Assembly: GCA_036009625.1 (NCBI GenBank)
Contig: DASYLJ010000120.1
Location: forward strand, 19,264 to 83,263
Direction of reading: 5' to 3'
Source: DASYLJ01 sp036009625
GTDB lineage: Bacteria; Desulfobacterota; Binatia; DP-6
DNA length: 64,000 nt
This document shows, piece by piece, positions 27,184-36,330 of the stretch. The stretch's first letter is position 1. Each line of letters begins with the position of its first letter. The translations under genes were made by a program, and so were the position numbers. The notes below the pieces were generated by a model, which was given only the letters and a program-made list of their open reading frames with translations, made no database searches and was not told where the DNA came from.

Positions 27184-28052
27184 TCACTTTCCGCGTCGCT
27201 CGTCTGCGTCGACCTCGTCCGCGATGTCGAGGCGTCCCACATGGTAGCCGAGCCGCGACTCGACATCGCCCGGCTCGTGGAACCCGCGCTCGAAGAGCAA
27301 TCGGATGCGCGCCTGAGCTCCCGGTCGCCCCAGCGCAGCGAGGAAGGCATCCCATTCCGGCGCGATCTCCGCGTCGGTCGGCAGGCTGTTCACGTTCACC
27401 AGGTGCTTCGTCTCCGCGAGCGCCAGCTTGTCGAACGACGCGATCCGCCGGGCGAGCGCGTCGACGAACGCGTCGAGCTCGGCGTCGGGCAACGAGCGAT
27501 TCACGTAGCCGTAGCGTTCCGCGACGTCGCCGTCGATGTCGTCGGCGCCGAGGAGCACTTCCAGTGCACGACCCCGCCCCATCAGACGCGGCAGACGAGC
27601 CATGGGGCCGCCGCCGGGCACGAGGCCCGCTCCCACCTCCCACTGCGACAGGATCGCCTTCTCGCGACTGGCGAACCGCATGTCGCTGGCGAGCGCGAGC
27701 TCGCTCCCGACGCCGGTCGCACGCCCGCGAATGCAGGCGATCGACACGACGCGAGAACGACTCAGACGCACCAGCATGTCTGGGAGCTGCTGCAGGCCCG
27801 TCGGCCCCGGTCCGAGACGGGTCGACTCTTCCAGCTTCGCGCGAAAGTTGTAGTGCGTGAGGAAGAAGCCTTCGACCGCGCTGTCGAACACGACGACCTT
27901 CACGTGTTCGTCCGTTTCCAGCGCCGTGACGACCTCGTTGAGCTGGGGAATCGTCTCGGGACCGAAGATGTTGAGTGGCGGGTGTCGAAGGTCACGCGCC
28001 AGTAGGCGGGCGTCACTCGCGTCAGAAGGATCTGCTTGCTCGCGTCGTCCAT
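27184..28052 (-). pseudogene. Enoyl-CoA hydratase/isomerase with a single-base frameshift near the N-terminus
   Basis: The start MDDASKQILLTRVTPAYWRV is set by GAAGGAAAG before the ATG at 28052. Residue ~22 onwards shifts frame at about 27985: the first frame ends VTFD and the crotonase continues in the next frame as HPPLNIFGPETIPQ. Adding one C (GACCAC) restores VTFDHPPLNIFG, giving a 289-residue protein. The rest is a crotonase: the oxyanion region SIACIRGRATGVGSELALASD, then SQWEVGAGLVPGGGPMARLPR and a C-terminal helical trimer region. The usual catalytic Glu of hydratases (SQWEVGAG) is at an appropriate position. It would hydrate enoyl-CoAs in a beta-oxidation-like path with the SDR at 28181. 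True inactivation or a sequencing indel cannot be told apart here. Confidence 0.85.
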
Positions 28053-28180
28053 CGTCAGCTTTCCTTCGACTGTCTGTGATCGGCAGCGTTCGAGAGTTGC
28101 TCCGCCGCCGGTGTCGCCGCAAAGGCTCGGCGGCGGCCTCTCGACCTTGAATGCGCTGGAAACGGCTGGCTGGCGAGCAC

Positions 28181-28960
28181 TCACTTCGGCCCGAAGCGTT
28201 GCCCGCCGTCCACGCGGAACGTCGAACCGTTCAGCATCGGGTTCTCGAAGATCGCCCGGGCCAGCATCGCGTATTCCTCCGGATGGCCCATGCGCTTCGG
28301 GAAGGCGGCGTCTCGCGTGAGCCCTTCCGCCATCTGTGGCGGAATGCCGTGCGTCAGCCCGGTGTCGAACAGGCTCGGCGCGATCGTCATGACGCGGATG
28401 CCGAGGCTGCCGAGGTCGCGCGCCATGGTGAGCGTCATGCCGGCGATGCCGGCCTTCGCTGCGCTGTACGCAACCTGGCCGATCTGTCCTTCGAACGCGG
28501 CGATCGACGCCGTCATCACGATCACGCCGCGCTCGCCGTTCGCGTCGGGCTCGTTGCGGCTCATCGCCTCGGCCTGCAGGCGGGCGATGTTGAAGCTCGC
28601 GATCAGATTCAGATCGATGACGGCGCGGAAGGCGTCGAGAGAATGCGCCCCGTTCTTCGAGAGCGTACGCATGGCGATGCCGCCCCCCGCCGTGTTGATG
28701 CCGAGGTGGACGCCGCCGAGCTCGTCGGCCGCGCTCCTGATCGCCGCTTCGGTGCCGGCGAAATCGGTGACATCGCATGCGTAGAAGCGCGTGCCGCCGC
28801 CGATCGCGGCCGCGACCTCCTCACCCTTCGAGCCCGGACGATCGAGGATCGCCACACGGGCGCCCTCGCGCACCAACATCTCGGCGGTGGCGCGTGCCAT
28901 GCCGGACGCGCCCCCCACGACCATCGCCTTCGCTCCACGGATATTCATGGGTCTCGGCAT
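28181..28960 (-). CDS. SDR oxidoreductase, 3-hydroxyacyl-CoA dehydrogenase (HSD10-like)
   Basis: 259 residues, classical SDR. Cofactor motif VVGGASGMARATAEMLV, NAD-binding Asp in AILDRPG, NTAGGG, and the catalytic Ser in TASIAAF with YSAAK. The sequence resembles type 2 3-hydroxyacyl-CoA dehydrogenase/17-beta-HSD10 (GQIGQVAYSAAKAGIAGMTL, IAPSLFDTGL, DGGQRFGPK end). It would oxidise 3-hydroxyacyl-CoA with NAD+, the step after the hydratase encoded next. The ATG at 28960 has GGGAGG nine bases upstream, preferred over a longer frame and over a Met four codons later. Divergent from the giant protein at 29068. Confidence 0.9.
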   Translation of the reverse strand: MPRPMNIRGAKAMVVGGASGMARATAEMLVREGARVAILDRPGSKGEEVAAAIGGGTRFYACDVTDFAGTEAAIRSAADELGGVHLGINTAGGGIAMRTLSKNGAHSLDAFRAVIDLNLIASFNIARLQAEAMSRNEPDANGERGVIVMTASIAAFEGQIGQVAYSAAKAGIAGMTLTMARDLGSLGIRVMTIAPSLFDTGLTHGIPPQMAEGLTRDAAFPKRMGHPEEYAMLARAIFENPMLNGSTFRVDGGQRFGPK

Positions 28961-29067
28961 ACGACAGTGCCTCCCACGTTCGCCAGCAGAGCAGGCGTCG
29001 GTTCGCGAGCTCGCTACCTCGCCGCTATGGTGAATGCGGACCTGCGGGCCCGAGAAGGAGTCAGCCG

Positions 29068-32000
29068 ATGGCACCCGTTCGAAGCGAAGCCCAGCGAGTC
29101 CCGCGTCCGGACGGCGTGTCACGTTTTTTCCTCGCGCTGACGATCGTCGTCGCGACGCTGACGGGCGGCGCGGTGCGACCCGCGGCCGCGGTGGTGCAGT
29201 GCCCCAATGGCGGCAACGAGTCCCTGCCGACGGGTGGCGACGGCCAGGACCTCGAGGTCGTCGGCGAGTGCCACGTCGGCGCCGGCCTGTATCAGTACGG
29301 CAACGTCAACGTATTCGGGACGAAGGAACGCCCGGCGACGCTCCGGTTCCACGACGACGATGTCGAGCTCTGGGCGCGCTCGATCCTCGTCGAGAACTTC
29401 GGGAGCGTCCTCGCCGGGGCGCCGACCACGCTGGCGAAGACGAGGTCGAACGCGATCGGCCCGCGGGCGCACCTGACGATCGTGCTCTACGGCAAGGCCG
29501 ACGACCCGCCGATCGCGTGCAAGTCGCCCGGCGACATCTGCGGCGTCGAACCCGAGATATGGGGCTCGAACGTCTGGAACCCGGCCGTCGAGCCGAAGCG
29601 AGCGCCCGTCACGTCGAAGCTGCCGGGCGGCGTCACCGACTTCTTCTACAACTACGACGTCATGACCCATCACGCGGGCCCGGACGCCCACAGCCGATTC
29701 GGATCGAAGGTCCTCGCCGTTTCGTACGGCGGCACGCTGCGGCTCGTCGGCAAGCGCGGCACGGTCGCGGGCAAGCGCGACGACGACCCGTCAGACTCCG
29801 GCCGCAGCTGGGGCCGGCTCGAGGGCTCGCTCGTCCCCGGCGTCGACACGCTCGTCGTCGACCGTCTCGTCGACTGGACCGAACGCGATCACATCGTCGT
29901 CACGACGACCGACTACATGCCCGGCCACACGGAGGAGCTGATCGTCCAGAGCGTGATCTCGAACATCCAGTCGAAGACGACGAAGATCACGTTCACGAAC
30001 GCCGACCCCGGTGTGACCGGGACGCGCTGGCACCACCATGGCGAAGAGTCCCCGCTCACCGAGAAGGCGCATCCCGGCATCGGCCGGCTGGACCTCAACC
30101 TGAAGGCCGTCGACACCCGCGCCGCGGTGGGGCTTCTGAGCCGCAGCATCCGCGTCGTGTCGGGCGGCGACACCCTCGGTGCGCCGTTCCCGGCGGAGGA
30201 GACCGGCTACGCCTTCGGCGGGCACACCATGGCACGCCAGGGCTTCAAGACCTTCCAGCTCCAGGGCGTCGAGTTCTACCAGCTGGGGCAGGGCGGCGTG
30301 ATCGGCCACTACCCGATCCACTTCCACCTCGCCCGCAAGGTGCCCGACGAGACGTTCGTGAAGGACTGCTCGATCCACGACTCCATGACCCGGTGGATCA
30401 CGCTGCACGGCACGCAGAACGTGCTGCTCGCGCGCAACGTCGGCTACAAGTCGATCGGGCACGGCTTCTATCTCGAGAGCGGCACGGAATCCGACAACCA
30501 GCTCTACTCGAACCTCGGCGTCCTCGCGCGCGCCGCGATCGACAATCCGCAGAACCCGCGCAAGGTGCCCGGCATCCTCGCCGCAGCGGCGACCGAGTCC
30601 CCGCACCGGTTCCCGTACCACTCCGATGCCGAGAACCCGACCGTGTTCTGGATCATGAACGGCTGGAACGACTTCCGGTACAACATGGCGGCCGGCGCCG
30701 GCACGTGCGGCGCGTGCTACTGGCTGCTGCCGGGCTTCAACAGCGGCCAGGAGAACACCGACGACCCGAACCGCGCGCGCATGGCATGGCGAGGCTACGC
30801 GGCGATGCAGCGTGGGCTCGGTCGCGCCGGCATGACGCCGCTCGAGAACTTCGTCGGCAATACGTGCACGGCGGCGATGAACTCGTTCCAGACCGTTGGC
30901 GAGATCGCGACCTGCAGCGGCGTCGCGCCGCTGGTGAGCGCCAACGACAAGGAGCACCTCGCGCCGATCACGAACCCGCTGGCGCCGGTGCCCGATGGCA
31001 ACCTGGCGACCGAAGCCTACTACCCGCGCGTGGTGGCCGGAGGCTCACGGCCCGCCACCCGCTGCGGTGACGACCCGAAGATGGTCCCCGACCTCGACTG
31101 CGGCGACGACGCGAAGTTCCTCAAGTGCGCGTCGAACCCGTCGCCGCCGCTGCCGCCCGTCGCGAATCGCCCGACCACGAATTGCATGGTGACGGTGCTC
31201 GACCGCTACACCACGTCCTTCAACTGGGCGTCGACCAACTTCGCCGCCGTCTGGCTGCGGCAGTTCTGGTACGTCCTGTCGAACAGCGCCATCACCGATG
31301 TGCAGAACGGTGGGCTCACGTTCGTCACCGGCGGCGACTATACGCGGTCGTCCGTGATCGATGGCTTCTGGTCGGTCGCGACCAAGAGCGCGTTCATCGG
31401 CGAGACGCAGAAGCCGGGCAAGGGACTGCCGCCCGTGAACCCGTTCGCGTCGGCGCTCGGTCCATTCAACCCGACGAGCGGCCTCGCGTGCCCCATCACC
31501 AACCCCATGCGGCTGCCCTCGCACTGCATCGGGCGCGACGACGGCGTGGTGTTCGAGGTCGCGAACTTCGCATCGAACCAGCGGCTCTTCAGCGTCTACG
31601 ACGGCCCGTCGTACCAGGACTCCAACGCGTATCTCGACATCGAGCCGACGCGCCTGCCGAGCCTGCGCGAGCAGTGTGGGCCGACCCAGTCCGACGCCTG
31701 TCCGAAGGCCGTGGAGCTCTACGGCCGCGGCGGCGGCATTCCGAAAGATGCGACCGACACGTGCTACCTGCCGAACGCCGCCATCGGATGGAAGCAGCCG
31801 AACGGGTTCTTCTATCCGCCGGCGTTCCACTCGCGGAACCTGTTCTTCGACAACGCCGAGATCCGCCACTTCGTGATCGAACCGGAGTTCGTCAAAGGCA
31901 CGCTCACGACGGACCAGGCCCGGGTCGAGAAGCGCTACTGCTCGTACCCGAAGCCGATCGACCCGAACTTCGGCCTGTTCCAGGGCTTCACGGCCGTCGA

Positions 32001-33183
32001 TCGGCAGACGGTGCTGAACGACGACGACGGCTCGCTCACCGGGCTGATCGCGGTTCCACCGCGCGACGCGCACGGGGCGGACGGCGGTGTCCCGGCGGAG
32101 CGCGAGACGATCTCGGTCAACTTCGACGACTACTTCGACGCGCCGATCGAGGCGCTCGAGTGCGGCTCCGACATAGCGAATCCGCCCGAGGGCTTCTCGC
32201 CGGGCACCGCGAAGACGAGCCCGTACGACTACCTGACGACCGTCGTGTACCCGGCGTGCGCCAAGCTGAACGGGCCGACGCCGCCCGAGAAGGGGTGCGG
32301 CTACACGCCCACGCCGCCCCCAGAGCCAGTGCCGTCCGAGCCGCAGCAGAACCCGCTGTGGGCGAGCGACTGCACCACCGGCACGTGCTTCGGGGTGCCG
32401 CTCTATCGTCAGCGCCTGCGGGGCGGCGAGGCCGAGGGTGACGTGCAGCGGATCCAGATGATGGGCGCCAACCTGTGGCAGCGCAGCAGCCTCACGGCCG
32501 ACGAGGGCGTCTACTACATCGACACCGCAGCCGGCGTCGCGACGCAGTCCGGGTCGCCGTTCAAGAACGTCTTCGAGGCCGACAGCACGTACTACGTCTT
32601 TTTCGTGTACGCGAAGCCGACGACGAACCAGGTCTACCAGCTCTGGGTCGGCCCCAACCAGCCGCTCGGGTTCCCGGAGAGCAACGTCTTCCTGACCCGC
32701 GTCCTGCCGAACATCAGCCATTTCGAGTTCCGCGACGAGCCGACGACGTGGCCGTCGACGTGGGAGCGCCGGTACGACCCGATCTCGGGTATCCTCACGG
32801 TCACCGTCAACATGGACTTCGATCCGTTCCGTGACGAGTTCGAACGCGCCGAGCGCGACTTCTGCCTGCCGCCGAGCTTCTGTGAGATCGAGCGCGGCGA
32901 ATGCACCTGCAGGGACGACGGCCCCAACGCCGCGCTCTGCAAGGACAGCAAGATGTGCAACCGCTGGGCCGGCAAGGACATCGACTGGCCGGACGGCGGC
33001 GCCTACGGCTTCGGCATCAAGTTCCCGGCGAACTTCAATGCCGACGACGCGAACCACCGCCCGACGTCGAGCTGCATCAAGAAGACCGACGCGAGTTGGA
33101 ACACGCCGCTCGTGCGGGTGTCCGCGAAGGTCGCGGGCGACTGTGGCGAGACGCCGATCCCCGAGGCGCGCTTCTGCGAGTGA
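29068..33183 (+). CDS. Giant secreted G8-domain/CEMIP-like parallel beta-helix protein
   Basis: 1371 residues. AAGGAG nine bases before the ATG and a signal peptide (RFFLALTIVVATLTGGAV). Residues ~35-330 look like a G8 domain (glycine-rich, TLRFHDDDVELWARSILV, GTLRLVGKRG, VDWTERDHIVVTTTDYMPGH). Residues ~375-560 hold the parallel-beta-helix core of the CEMIP/TMEM2/PKHD1L family: HYPIHFHLARKVPDETFVKD, IHDSMTRWITLHGTQNVLLA, IGHGFYLESGTESDNQLYSN. The C-terminal half is beta-rich with many cysteines and includes CEIERGECTCRDDG. Animal CEMIP and TMEM2 act on hyaluronan, and bacterial relatives are little studied; a surface polysaccharide-binding or degrading role is an inference. No anchoring motif is seen at its end. 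Confidence 0.78.
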   Translation: MAPVRSEAQRVPRPDGVSRFFLALTIVVATLTGGAVRPAAAVVQCPNGGNESLPTGGDGQDLEVVGECHVGAGLYQYGNVNVFGTKERPATLRFHDDDVELWARSILVENFGSVLAGAPTTLAKTRSNAIGPRAHLTIVLYGKADDPPIACKSPGDICGVEPEIWGSNVWNPAVEPKRAPVTSKLPGGVTDFFYNYDVMTHHAGPDAHSRFGSKVLAVSYGGTLRLVGKRGTVAGKRDDDPSDSGRSWGRLEGSLVPGVDTLVVDRLVDWTERDHIVVTTTDYMPGHTEELIVQSVISNIQSKTTKITFTNADPGVTGTRWHHHGEESPLTEKAHPGIGRLDLNLKAVDTRAAVGLLSRSIRVVSGGDTLGAPFPAEETGYAFGGHTMARQGFKTFQLQGVEFYQLGQGGVIGHYPIHFHLARKVPDETFVKDCSIHDSMTRWITLHGTQNVLLARNVGYKSIGHGFYLESGTESDNQLYSNLGVLARAAIDNPQNPRKVPGILAAAATESPHRFPYHSDAENPTVFWIMNGWNDFRYNMAAGAGTCGACYWLLPGFNSGQENTDDPNRARMAWRGYAAMQRGLGRAGMTPLENFVGNTCTAAMNSFQTVGEIATCSGVAPLVSANDKEHLAPITNPLAPVPDGNLATEAYYPRVVAGGSRPATRCGDDPKMVPDLDCGDDAKFLKCASNPSPPLPPVANRPTTNCMVTVLDRYTTSFNWASTNFAAVWLRQFWYVLSNSAITDVQNGGLTFVTGGDYTRSSVIDGFWSVATKSAFIGETQKPGKGLPPVNPFASALGPFNPTSGLACPITNPMRLPSHCIGRDDGVVFEVANFASNQRLFSVYDGPSYQDSNAYLDIEPTRLPSLREQCGPTQSDACPKAVELYGRGGGIPKDATDTCYLPNAAIGWKQPNGFFYPPAFHSRNLFFDNAEIRHFVIEPEFVKGTLTTDQARVEKRYCSYPKPIDPNFGLFQGFTAVDRQTVLNDDDGSLTGLIAVPPRDAHGADGGVPAERETISVNFDDYFDAPIEALECGSDIANPPEGFSPGTAKTSPYDYLTTVVYPACAKLNGPTPPEKGCGYTPTPPPEPVPSEPQQNPLWASDCTTGTCFGVPLYRQRLRGGEAEGDVQRIQMMGANLWQRSSLTADEGVYYIDTAAGVATQSGSPFKNVFEADSTYYVFFVYAKPTTNQVYQLWVGPNQPLGFPESNVFLTRVLPNISHFEFRDEPTTWPSTWERRYDPISGILTVTVNMDFDPFRDEFERAERDFCLPPSFCEIERGECTCRDDGPNAALCKDSKMCNRWAGKDIDWPDGGAYGFGIKFPANFNADDANHRPTSSCIKKTDASWNTPLVRVSAKVAGDCGETPIPEARFCE

Positions 33184-33344
33184 CGCGCGTGTCGTAGCGA
33201 AGTCCGCATCGGCGGCATCGAGGGGCGGTTGGGCGTCGTCGCCGTCACGTGAAGGCCGTCGCGCCGGCCTCGACAGGGTCACCGTCGCCGACGCTATCTT
33301 GTTGCGATTGACGAACGGTGCCTCTGAGGGGGACTGTGCGAACC

Positions 33345-35393
33345 ATGACTCCAATCATGGTTCGGGCGCCGTGGTCTTTCATCGCCGCCTCCTGTGTGGG
33401 GGCGCTGCTCTGGGCGGCTTCCCCCGCCCGAGCCACGGTCTTCACGGTGTCGAACACATCCGATGCGGGCGGCGGCAGCCTACGCGCGGCGCTGATCGCC
33501 GCCAACGCCAACCCGGGATTGGATCAGATCGTCTTCGACGCGGGCGGGAGCGGAACGATCACACTCGCCAGCTCGCTCAGCGTCACCGACGATCTGACCA
33601 TCAACGGCCCCGGCGCGCGCGTCGTGACCGTCACCGGCAGCAACGCCAGGCGCATCTTCGACGTGACCGCGCCGACCACGATCTCGGGTCTACGTCTGGC
33701 GAATGGGTTTGCCGATCGCGGCGCGGGCATCCGTTTCGACGACCCGGGCCTGCTCACCATCTCGGACTGTCATTTCGATCAGCATCTGGTGACGGTGGAC
33801 GGCGGCGCAATCATCCTGCTTCAGGGCAGCTTGGTCGCGGAGCGCTCTTCCTTCACGACCGATCAGGCCGCCGGCAACGGCGGCGTCATCGCCTACGGCG
33901 AGGGCGGCGGCACGCCGAGCGTCACCATCACCAACTGCACCTTCGTCAATAACTTCGCCAGCAACTCCGGCGGCGCGATCCGTCAGGGCAACACGACGGC
34001 CTACACCGCCGCCGTGACCAACTGTACGTTCGTCGTCAACAACGCCGGCAGCGGCGGCGGTGCCATCGCCGTGAATGGCGGTACGATGTCGTTGATGAAC
34101 AACCTCTTCACCGCGAACGGAGCGGGCGGCAACCCGGGCGGCCACGTACACGAGAACGGCGGCACATTCGTGTCACTGGGACACAACCTCTTCGGACACC
34201 TCAGTGGCACGACGTTCGTCCCGGATGTGAGCGATCGATTCGGCTCGGTGGCCGCACAGCTCAACACCGGCGTCCTCATCGCGTTTCCGTCCAACAACGG
34301 CGGCGCGACCGACACCCTTGCGGTGTCGGCCACCAGCATCGCGATCGACGCGGGCGGAGCGACCGGCGCGCCGCCCACCGATCAGCGGGACTTTCCACGC
34401 GTCGGCTGCGCCCCGGACATCGGCGCGTTCGAAGTCCAGACGCTGACGGACACGGACGTGGACGGCGTGATCAACTGCCTCGATACCTGCCCGGCCACCC
34501 CGACGTGCGCTTCCGTCGACCAGGGCGGATGCCCGACCGATTCCGACGACGACGGCGTCTCCGATGGCTGCGACTCCTGCCCGGGCACACGCAACGAGAC
34601 GGTGGATTCGAACGGCTGCGCGACCGACGACGAGGACGGCGACGGCATACTGAACGACGCCGACCGGTGCCGCGGCACCCAGCCGTGCGCGGCGGCGACC
34701 GTCGATCCGTTCGGCTGCCCGACCGATGCGGACGAGGACGGCGTCTTCGACGGCTGCGACTTCTGCCCTGGCGAAGACGACCTCACCGACACCGATGATG
34801 ACGACGTTCCCGATTGCCTCACCACGACCAGCACCACCTCCACCACGACGACCACCACGACCACGCTGAGCACCACCACCACGACGCGGCCCGAGCTCCT
34901 GACCGGGAAGAAGCTGCTGCTCAAAGACAAAGCCGGCAAGCCGCAGAAGCGTGCTCTGGACGTGATCCTCGCCGCACCGACACTCGCGGGCGGCAACGGC
35001 AGCGAGGATGACCCGGTCCTGAACGGCGGCGCGCTGCGCGTGCTCTCCGCGTCGGGTGGCTTCGATGCCACGTACCAGCTGCCGGCGAGCGGCTGGAAGT
35101 ATCAGGGCGCGGCGGGCGCAGGGAAAGGCTACAAGTTCACGGGGAGCGGCGCGATCAGGTCGGTCATCGTCAAGCCGGGCAAGGTCGCGCGGGTGATCGG
35201 GAAGGGCTCGAGCCTCGAGCACACGCTCGCGACCAATCCTGCTCCCGTGGACGTCGTCCTCGAGCTGGGCGCGCAGTCGTACTGTGGGCGATTCGGCGGC
35301 TCACCGGAGTTCACGCAGGGAATCAAGTATCTCGCCAAGAGCGCGCCGCCGCCGGCCGAGTGCGGCTCTCCGTCGGGCGCCTTCCTCGACTAG
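33345..35393 (+). CDS. Secreted right-handed beta-helix protein with TSP3 repeats, Thr linker and module B
   Basis: About 682 residues from the ATG at 33345 (GTG 33318 is an alternative). After the signal peptide (FIAASCVGALLWAASPARA), residues ~30-360 are a pectate-lyase-like parallel beta-helix with the CSLREA-type opening (TVSNTSDAGGGSLRAALIAANAN) and repeated inner turns (NNFASNSGGAI, NNAGSGGGAIAVN). It ends in the IDAGG and DQRDFPR motif common to such cell-surface adhesin-like proteins. Residues ~365-490 hold thrombospondin type-3 repeats (DSDDDGVSDGCDSCP), then a 24-residue run of almost only Thr/Ser. The last ~165 residues are module B (KKLLLKDKAGKPQKR, YQLPASGWKY, GYKFTG, a late CGRFGG), as in the protein at 12005. 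Likely a surface-displayed or released adhesin-like protein. Confidence 0.85.
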   Translation: MTPIMVRAPWSFIAASCVGALLWAASPARATVFTVSNTSDAGGGSLRAALIAANANPGLDQIVFDAGGSGTITLASSLSVTDDLTINGPGARVVTVTGSNARRIFDVTAPTTISGLRLANGFADRGAGIRFDDPGLLTISDCHFDQHLVTVDGGAIILLQGSLVAERSSFTTDQAAGNGGVIAYGEGGGTPSVTITNCTFVNNFASNSGGAIRQGNTTAYTAAVTNCTFVVNNAGSGGGAIAVNGGTMSLMNNLFTANGAGGNPGGHVHENGGTFVSLGHNLFGHLSGTTFVPDVSDRFGSVAAQLNTGVLIAFPSNNGGATDTLAVSATSIAIDAGGATGAPPTDQRDFPRVGCAPDIGAFEVQTLTDTDVDGVINCLDTCPATPTCASVDQGGCPTDSDDDGVSDGCDSCPGTRNETVDSNGCATDDEDGDGILNDADRCRGTQPCAAATVDPFGCPTDADEDGVFDGCDFCPGEDDLTDTDDDDVPDCLTTTSTTSTTTTTTTTLSTTTTTRPELLTGKKLLLKDKAGKPQKRALDVILAAPTLAGGNGSEDDPVLNGGALRVLSASGGFDATYQLPASGWKYQGAAGAGKGYKFTGSGAIRSVIVKPGKVARVIGKGSSLEHTLATNPAPVDVVLELGAQSYCGRFGGSPEFTQGIKYLAKSAPPPAECGSPSGAFLD

Positions 35394-35808
35394 CGCTCTG
35401 GTTTCGCGCCGTGATCGCGCCGGCAGGCCATCTGCGCTGGAGACGGCGGATGGCCTCGACGGCTGGTCGGTCGCGGTGGTGAAGCGTCACGGGAAGGCGC
35501 GCGGGGCTGCGACCGAGCACGTCGACCAAGTGGGTGCGCTCGGTTCGGCCGCGAGCGTCGGTGCCAGCGCCGCCACGCCGCGCACGGATTCGTCCAGCGT
35601 CCTGCGAGCGAACGCCGTACCCAGGTGGACGTGGGGTCGGTCGCCGATGCGGTACCGGAGCTCGACGGCGACGAACCCTCGCTGGTCCGGTCGCGATCGG
35701 CGTCTCGACGAGTGTTTCGGGGAGGGCATTGACGGCTCACCCCGAAGCGAGCGATGGCCAACCCGGTAGCAACGCCGCCAGGCGCCACCACACGTAAAGG
35801 AGACGACG
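35394..35808 (+). other. Intergenic stretch without a recognised gene
   Basis: 415 bases. Small open frames on both strands lack a plausible start or motif. The right end carries AAAGGAGACGACG before the ATG of the BON-LysM gene, and the promoter of that gene should lie here. Nothing else is supported. Confidence 0.5.
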
Positions 35809-36273
35809 ATGGGACTGATCGATTTCGTGCTGAGTGCCGGTGAGAAGCTCTTTGGCGGTGACGCGGCCGCCGCCGCGCCTCCGACCGACGACGTGGTGCT
35901 TTCCAAGCGGGCAACCACCCTCGAGGATCGCGTGCGTTCGCTCGGACTCGCGGCCGACGATCTGAAGATCAAAGTGGCCGGAGACACCGCCGTCGTGAAG
36001 GGAAAGGTGGCGACGCAGGAGATCTGCGAAAAGATCGTGCTGGCGGTCGGCAACACGGCCGGCATCGCCAAGGTCGACGACCGTCTCGAGGTCGCATCGG
36101 CGGAGCCCGAGGCGCGCTACGTCACGGTGCAGAAGGGCGATACGCTCTCGAAGATCTCGAAGGAGCAGTACGGCGACGCCAACCGCTACCAGAAGATATT
36201 CGAGGCCAACCGTCCCATGTTGAAGGACCCGGACAAGATCTATCCGGGCCAGGTGCTGCGCATCCCGGCCTGA
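35809..36273 (+). CDS. kbp: BON-LysM protein, Kbp/YgaU-like
   Basis: 154 residues, close to the 149 of E. coli Kbp. The N-terminus MGLIDFVLSAGEKLFG is the family hallmark. Residues ~40-100 are a BON domain (SLGLAADDLKIKVAGDTAVV, then KIVLAVGNTAGIAKVDDRL), and residues ~105-153 are a LysM domain (YVTVQKGDTLSKISKEQYGD, then YPGQVLRIP). In E. coli the protein is a cytoplasmic potassium sensor/binding protein. There is no signal peptide, so the same cytoplasmic location fits. The start is set by AAAGGAGAC. No neighbours suggest a specific pathway. Confidence 0.9.
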   Translation: MGLIDFVLSAGEKLFGGDAAAAAPPTDDVVLSKRATTLEDRVRSLGLAADDLKIKVAGDTAVVKGKVATQEICEKIVLAVGNTAGIAKVDDRLEVASAEPEARYVTVQKGDTLSKISKEQYGDANRYQKIFEANRPMLKDPDKIYPGQVLRIPA

Positions 36274-36330
36274 ACCGCGATCCGTGGGAGGCGCTCAGTC
36301 GCGCGCTGGGCGCACTCCCGATCCGCTTGC

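Noticed and set aside
27057..27350. 98-codon N-terminal extension of the MFS gene
   Set aside because: Composition unlike a protein and the ATG at 27056 has an excellent ribosome-binding site.
31045..33354. Minus-strand open frame of 769 codons opposite the G8 protein
   Set aside because: Antisense shadow; the plus-strand frame has signal peptide, family motifs and ribosome-binding site.
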